NCBI GenBank assembly: GCA_963816975.1
Contig: CAWFMD010000006.1
Coordinates: 186,001 to 250,000 of the forward strand
Reading direction: 5' to 3'
DNA: 64,000 bases
From: DASRIA01 sp963816975
Lineage (GTDB): Bacteria; Actinomycetota; Thermoleophilia; Solirubrobacterales; JBBDJG01
Shown here: positions 59,110 to 64,000 of the stretch, in pieces
Layout: every line of letters begins with the position of its first letter
Position numbering within the stretch: the first letter of the stretch is position 1
Made by a program: the position numbers and the translations under genes
The notes under the pieces: generated by a model
Databases searched by the model: none
What the model was told of the DNA's origin: nothing
What the model saw: the letters and a program-made list of their open reading frames with translations, nothing else

Positions 59110-62100
59110 ATGGGGAGCAGGGCCAACGCCCGCACAGTCGTCGCCGGTCTCGCGCTGCTGGTGGCGCTCGCCGCGCTGGCGCTGGCCGTGAAGGGGCCCG
59201 CGGACGTCGCGCGGGCGGGCACGGTCGGAGCCCCCGGCGGTCTGCAGGCCACGATCCGCACCACCACCCACGGGATCCCGCACATCGTCGCCTCCGACTT
59301 CGCCGGGCTCGGGTTCGGCTACGGCTACGCGGCCGCCCGGGAGAACATCTGCGTGCTGGCCGACACCTACGTGACGGTGAACGGCGAGCGCTCGCGCTGG
59401 TTCGGTCCCGACGCCTCGTACTCGCAGGGCGGCAACGGCTCCACCAACAACAACCTCAACAGCGACTTCTTCTTCCAGAAGATCAAGGACAACGGCGCGA
59501 TCGAGCGGCTGCTCGCGCTCGACCCGCCGCGCGGGCCGCGGCCCGAGATCAAGTCGGCCGTGCGGGGATACGTCGCCGGCTACAACAAGTGGCTGGCGCA
59601 GACCGGCGTCGACGACATCACCGACCCGCGCTGCCAGGGTGCCGGTTGGGTGCGCCCGATCACCGAGATGGATGCCTACCGCCGCTTCTACCAGCTCGGC
59701 CTGATCGCCAGTCAGGGTGTCGCGATCGACGGCATCGGCGGCGCCCAGCCGCCGGTCGGGGCCGGGCCCCCGCCCCCGACCCCGGCGCAGGTCGACGAGC
59801 TGATCGGACAGCTCGGCGAGCAGCTGCCGCTGGGCGGCATCGGCTCGAACGCCTACGGGCTGGGCCGCGATGCGACCGACAACGGTCGCGGCATGGTGCT
59901 CGGGAACCCGCACTTCCCGTGGGACGGGTCGGAGCGATTCTTCGAGGCGCAGCTCACGATCCCCGGCCAGATCAACGTGAGCGGCGCGAGCCTGTTCGGC
60001 GTGCCGGTGATCAACATCGGCCACACGGACCACCTGGCATGGAGCCATACCGTGTCCACCGCGTACCGGTTCACGCCGTTCGAGCTGCGGCTCGTGCCGG
60101 GCTCACCGACCAGCTACGTCTACGACGGCGAGGTGCGCCAGATGACCGCGCGCGACGTGACCGTCACGGTCAAGAACGCCAGCGGTCAGCTCGAGCAGCG
60201 CTCGCGCACTCTGTACGACTCCCACCACGGCTCGATCCTGACCAGCATCCTCGGTCTGCCCCTGTTCCCGTGGACGCCCGCCACCGCCTGGGCGATCGGC
60301 GACGCCAACGCGGGCAACTTCCGCTACCTCAACCACTTCTTCGAGGTGAACCAGGCGCAGAGCGTCGACGAGCTCGAAGAGATCCTGGCGCGCAACCAGG
60401 GCGTGCCGTGGGTCAACACGATCGCGGCCGACTCCGAGGGTGACGCGTTGTACGCGGACATCTCCGTCGTCCCGCACGTGACGAACGAGCAGGCGGCCAC
60501 GTGCAACACAGCGCTGGGCCGCGCCGCCTACGAGGCGCTCGGTCTCCCCGTGCTCGACGGCTCGCTGTCGGCCTGTGAGTGGGGCAGCGATCCGGACGCC
60601 GTCGAGCCCGGCATCTTCGGGCCCTCGAACCTGCCCAAGCTGCGCCGCGGCGACTACGTGATGAACTCCAACGACAGCTACTGGATCGCAAACCCCGACC
60701 AGCCGCTGGAGGGATTCGACCGCATCATCGGCGACGAGCGCACCGAGCGCTCGCTGCGCCAGCGATCGGGATTCGTGATGGCCGAGCAGCGCCTGGCCGG
60801 CGTCGACGGCCGGGCGGGCGACAAGTTCACGCGCCAGCAGCTGCAGGACGTCGTGTTCGACAACCGCCAGTACGCCGGCGAGCTGTGGCGCGACGAGCTG
60901 GCCGCGTTCTGCGAGGCGACGCCCGTGATGAGCGGGTCGAGCGGACCGGTGGACGTGAGCGAGGCCTGTCCCGTCCTGCGTGCATGGGACGTGCGCGACG
61001 ACCTCGACTCCGAGGGCGCCGTCCTGTTCCGCCGCTTCGCCAGCCGTGCGCTCGGGGCGGTGCCCGTGGCCGGCACTCCCGGTCTCTACACGACCCAGTT
61101 CGACTTCACCGACCCGGTCCACACGCCGTACGGCCTGAACGTGGGCAACCCGGCGGTCGAGCAGTCCTTCGCGGACGCGGTCAGCGACCTGCGCAACGCC
61201 GGCATCCCGCTCGACGCGCCGCTGCGCGACTGGCAGTACGAGCGGCGCGGGTCCGAGCGGATCCCGATCCACGGCGGCCCCGGCGGCGTCGGCGTGTTCA
61301 ACGCGATCAACGTGGGCTGGACCGCCTCCGGCGCGAACGCCGGCTACAGCAACGTGCCGCACGGCTCGAGCTTCGTGATGGTCGCGCAGTTCACCGGCGA
61401 CGAGGACTGCCCCGTGGACGCGCGCACGATCCTCACGTACTCGCAGTCGACGAACCCCAACTCGCCGTACTTCGCGGACCAGACGCGCATGTTCTCCAAC
61501 AAGGAGTGGGTGGACGAGGCACATTGCGAGGACGAGATCGCGGCCGACCCCAACCTCGAGACCATCACCATCTCGGAGCCGGCGGGCTACCCGCGCCCGA
61601 AGGGCGCCACGCCGGTACGCGTGTCGCTCGTGCCCGCGTTTCGACCGTGCACGTCGCCCGACCGCACGCACGGGCCGCCGCTGGCGTTCCCATCGTGCGG
61701 CGCGCCCGTGCAGGCGTCCTCCAACCTGACCGTGGGAACGCCGGACACGCCGGGCAACGGCGCTCCGGCGAATTTCGCCGGCCACGTGCGCTACGGCGTG
61801 ATCGTCGGCGCGCCCGGCGCTCCGGATGACTCCGACGTGCGGATCACCGCCGCGCTCGCGGACGTGCGCTGCGCAGGCGGCGGCGCGGCCTGCGGCGGCG
61901 CGAACGCGCGCGGGCGGCAGCGACTACACCGGCGAGCTGCAGGTGAACGCGACGGCGCGGGTCACCGACAAGTTCAACAGCACGTCGGCGGGTGGGGGCA
62001 CGGACCCGGCCACGATGGTGGACATCCCGTTCCCGGTGCCGGTCGCCTGCGGCGCGACGGCGAGCACCGCGACCGGCGGCTCGTGCGCCGTGGCAACGTC

Positions 62101-62251
62101 CGCAGCGGCACTCGCGCCGGGGATGATCAAGGACGGCACCCGCCAGATCGTGCAGCTCGGCCAGATCCGCGTGGACGACGGCGGCCCCGACGGGCTTGCC
62201 GCGACCGCGGACAACGACCTGTTCGCCGTGCAGGGCCTGTTCGTGCCCTGA
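59110..62251 (+). pseudogene. Penicillin/AHL-acylase-type Ntn hydrolase, frameshifted near end
   Basis: Exported Ntn hydrolase of the penicillin acylase family, about 1,046 aa if mended. Signal-like N-terminus 1-36. After the alpha-chain region, GGIGSNAYGLG gives the Ser that becomes the beta-chain N-terminus after self-cleavage, then the substrate-pocket GNPHFPW and INIGHTDHLAWSHT. Such enzymes deacylate acyl-homoserine lactones, beta-lactams or lipopeptides. Near 61905-61914 the reading shifts: an extra G in GGG (61912-61914) breaks the frame; read one base on, the tail continues with SDYTGELQVN to a stop at 62251. The tail matches that of the dehydrogenase at 44355-46247. GGAGGGGGAAGC precedes the ATG. 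Confidence 0.85.
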
Positions 62252-62274
62252 TCTGGGCGTGATGCAATACGAGG

Positions 62275-62748
62275 GTGACCCGCGCGATCGCGATCACCCT
62301 GCTCGCCGCCCTTGCGCTCGCGGGTTGCGGCGATTCGCGTAGCGAACCAGGGGCGCGCACACCGGACCGCACGCCCGTGCGCGTCGGCGACGCGATCGTG
62401 CGGGCCGAGATCGCCGACGACAACGCCGAGCGGGCGCTGGGGCTGGGCGGCCGAGACAGCCTGGCGCGCGACGCCGGCATGTACTTCGTGCTGACCACCG
62501 ACACGCCGCGGATCTGGATGAAGGGCATGCGCTTCCCGCTCGATCTCGTATGGATCGACGACGATCGCGTGGTAGAGGTCACGGCGCGCGTGCCTGACCA
62601 GCCGCCCGGCACTCCGGAGACCGAGCTGCCGATCTACTCCCCCGCGCAGCCGGCGAACCGGGTGCTCGAAGTGAACGCCGGCTGGGCGCAGCACCACGGC
62701 GTGCAGCCCGGAGACACCGTGCGTTTGGGCAACGCCGGCGCGGGCTAG
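62275..62748 (+). CDS. DUF192 lipoprotein
   Basis: 157 aa. Lipobox LALAGC (Cys18), then a DUF192 domain (RALGLGGRDSLARDAGMYFVL, RIWMKGMRFPLDLVWIDDDRVVEV). Function of the family is not established. GTG start 23 bases after the acylase stop; 9 bases before the kinase gene, probably co-transcribed. Confidence 0.88.
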   Translation: MTRAIAITLLAALALAGCGDSRSEPGARTPDRTPVRVGDAIVRAEIADDNAERALGLGGRDSLARDAGMYFVLTTDTPRIWMKGMRFPLDLVWIDDDRVVEVTARVPDQPPGTPETELPIYSPAQPANRVLEVNAGWAQHHGVQPGDTVRLGNAGAG

Positions 62749-62757
62749 CATCACCGG

Positions 62758-63687
62758 ATGCCGCGCCCGAGCGTCACCGTCTTCAGCCCCCACCCGCTGC
62801 TGGGAGTCACCATCGAGCTGCGCGGCGAGCACCAGGACGACGTGCACATGCACCCCGCCGGGCAGGGCGTGTGGGTCGCGCGGATGGCGGCGGAACTGGG
62901 TGCGCACCCGATCTTGTGCGGCTTTATCGGCGGGGAAACCGGCACGGTGCTGCGGCCTCTGCTGGACACGCTCGACGCGGACCTGCGGCTGGTTGATGCG
63001 GCCGCGTCCGCCGGCACCTACGTCGTGGACCGCCGCTCAGGCGAGCGCGAGTTCGTGGCCACCGCCTGGAGCGATCCCCCCTCGCGCCACGAGCTCGACG
63101 ACCTGTTCTCGGTGACCGTGGCCGCGGCGCTGGAGAGCGAGGTGCTGGTGCTGTGCGGCCCGGTCCCGCCGGAGGCGCTGCCGCTGGAGATGTTCGAGAA
63201 CCTCGTGGCCGACGCGCGCGGCGGCGGCACCAAGACGATCGTCGACCTCTCGCCCCCGCGCCTGAACAGCGCGCTGCGCGGCCGCCCCGACTTCGTGAAG
63301 CTCGACGACTGGCAGCTGGCGGAGTACCTCGACGGGCCGGCCACCGAGCCGGCGCAGATCAGGGAGGGCGCCTCACGCGTGCTCGCAGCCGGCGCGGGCT
63401 GCGTGATGGTCACGCGCGGCGGCGACCCCGCGCTGGTCATGACCGCAGAGCAGACGTGGGAGTTGACACCGCCGCGCTTCAGCCGGGGCGCTTCCGAAGG
63501 CAGCGGGGACTCGATGGTCGGCGCGCTCGCGGCCACGCTCGCGCGGGGGATGGGCATCGAGGACGCGCTGCGCTGGGGGGCCGCGGCGGGCGCCACGAAC
63601 TTCCTGCGCCACGGGCTCGGAACCGGCTCGCGTGACGTGATCGCGGATCTGCTCCCGCGCGTGCGGCTGACCGCGCTGGAACGCTAG
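62758..63687 (+). CDS. PfkB-family carbohydrate kinase
   Basis: 309 aa of the ribokinase/PfkB superfamily. N-terminal GQGVWVARMAAELGA segment and C-terminal ATP/anion-hole motif ASEGSGDSMVGALAA are the family signatures; close to 1-phosphofructokinase and tagatose-6-P kinase types. Phosphorylates a sugar or sugar phosphate; exact one unknown. ATG start. Its end overlaps the convergent phosphatase gene by four bases. Confidence 0.9.
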   Translation: MPRPSVTVFSPHPLLGVTIELRGEHQDDVHMHPAGQGVWVARMAAELGAHPILCGFIGGETGTVLRPLLDTLDADLRLVDAAASAGTYVVDRRSGEREFVATAWSDPPSRHELDDLFSVTVAAALESEVLVLCGPVPPEALPLEMFENLVADARGGGTKTIVDLSPPRLNSALRGRPDFVKLDDWQLAEYLDGPATEPAQIREGASRVLAAGAGCVMVTRGGDPALVMTAEQTWELTPPRFSRGASEGSGDSMVGALAATLARGMGIEDALRWGAAAGATNFLRHGLGTGSRDVIADLLPRVRLTALER

Positions 63688-64000
63688 ATCAGCGGCGCGG
63701 CCCAGGGCGGGCGCGTATCCTCGCCCGCGAGGATCGCGGCCGGGCCGTCGCTCGTGACCCAATCCATGTGATGGCGCACGAGGTCCACCTCGGCGAGCCG
63801 GCTGGCGCCGTCGGACAGCCGCACCGGCCGCCCGCCGTGCGAGGAGTGCGCGTCGGAGCCGAGCAGGTGGATCAGCCCCTCGCCCGCCAGCTCGAGCAGG
63901 TAGGCGGACGCCGGTCCCTCCGCGACCAGCGCGGCGGTCGCCTGGACCAGCGCGCCCTGCTCGACCAGCGCGGCGAGACGGTCGCGGAAGTCGACGCCCG
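63684..64000 (-). CDS. PHP-domain phosphatase, CpsB/YwqE-like (C-terminal part)
   Basis: Only the last 104 codons are visible; the rest lies beyond the right edge. They read like the end of the CpsB/CapC/YwqE tyrosine-phosphatase group of PHP proteins: GALVQATAALV, then HLLGSDAHSSHGGRPVRLSD with the Asp-x-His metal pair. This group dephosphorylates tyrosine kinases controlling capsule or polysaccharide export. Direction is convergent with the kinase. The identification rests on a partial sequence. Confidence 0.65.
   Translation of the reverse strand, partial: GVDFRDRLAALVEQGALVQATAALVAEGPASAYLLELAGEGLIHLLGSDAHSSHGGRPVRLSDGASRLAEVDLVRHHMDWVTSDGPAAILAGEDTRPPWAAPLI

Noticed and set aside
58060..60048. 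A 660-codon antisense frame across the P450 and acylase genes
   Set aside because: Same reason: shadow frame of two well-recognised genes.
1..64000. Searched for tRNA, rRNA, transposase, integrase, phage or toxin-antitoxin genes
   Set aside because: None recognised by reading; gene content and composition are even, so no island or mobile segment is claimed.

Overview
This window is chromosomal DNA from a very GC-rich bacterium that uses many GTG starts and packs genes into operons with 4-nt GTGA/ATGA overlaps. The gene content points to an actinobacterium, most likely the Thermoleophilia/Solirubrobacterales. The hints are a SnoaL-like protein beginning MSQENVEIVRRG, secreted proteins ending in an Arg/Ala-rich beta-sheet domain typical of that group, a GMC oxidoreductase paired with a DUF5987-like Tat protein, and an OpuC-type transporter. 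The placement is an inference from protein style. No rRNA, tRNA, CRISPR array, insertion sequence or phage gene was recognised, and no gap of more than 300 bases is without a gene.

Region 1 (1-6441): a patatin-type lipase (cut by the left edge) is divergent from a compact plus-strand operon. That operon holds a metallophosphoesterase, an unrecognised protein with two similar halves, a DyP-type heme peroxidase and a fatty-acid desaturase. A nested inverted repeat follows, then a stand-alone class III nucleotidyl cyclase and a 38-residue membrane micro-ORF.

Region 2 (6461-15012, minus): a ten-gene, mostly overlapping lipid-tailoring cluster. In transcription order it encodes a DEAD-box RNA helicase (frameshifted as read), a 53-residue basic protein, a second desaturase, a cyclopropane-synthase-like methyltransferase, a cupin, a small membrane protein, an FAD oxidoreductase, DUF1365, a second cyclopropane-synthase-like methyltransferase and a PlsC acyltransferase. 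The FAD-DUF1365-methyltransferase trio has the same order as mycobacterial Rv0449c-Rv0448c-Rv0447c (ufaA1).

Region 3 (15164-25938): housekeeping and lipid/CoA metabolism. It contains a cupin, an SDR, an alpha/beta hydrolase, Lon protease divergent from a MarR-ABC exporter operon around a palindrome, two small thioesterase/hypothetical genes, an FAD amine oxidase-like protein, a PNPOx-fold protein, an SCP2-like protein and an enoyl-CoA hydratase.

Region 4 (25973-41475): a secreted PQQ-type sugar dehydrogenase; a PAS-GAF-PAS-PAS cyclase translationally coupled to an ABC exporter; a CRP-family regulator; an OpuC-type osmolyte importer (ATPase with CBS domains, two permeases, lipoprotein); then a benzoylformate-decarboxylase-like ThDP enzyme and a large FAD/Fe-S 2-hydroxyacid dehydrogenase.

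Region 5 (41597-54121): mostly exported proteins. These are a repeat protein predicted to form a beta-propeller, lipoproteins, a second PQQ-type dehydrogenase divergent from a CehA/McbA-type PHP protein, and a GMC oxidoreductase with its Tat-targeted partner. An acyl-CoA synthetase sits among them.

Region 6 (54177-64000): thioesterase, MsrA, SnoaL-like protein, inorganic pyrophosphatase, HAD phosphatase, cytochrome P450, a penicillin/AHL-acylase-type Ntn hydrolase (frameshifted near its end), a DUF192 lipoprotein, a PfkB kinase and a partial PHP/CpsB-like phosphatase.

Themes: membrane-lipid modification (two desaturases, two CFA-type methyltransferases, PlsC, patatin, acyl-CoA synthetase), oxidative chemistry (DyP, P450, MsrA, several flavoproteins) and cyclic-nucleotide signalling (two cyclases and a CRP protein). 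Two clear single-base frame breaks (helicase, acylase) and one suspected (3240-3326) may reflect real mutations or assembly error.
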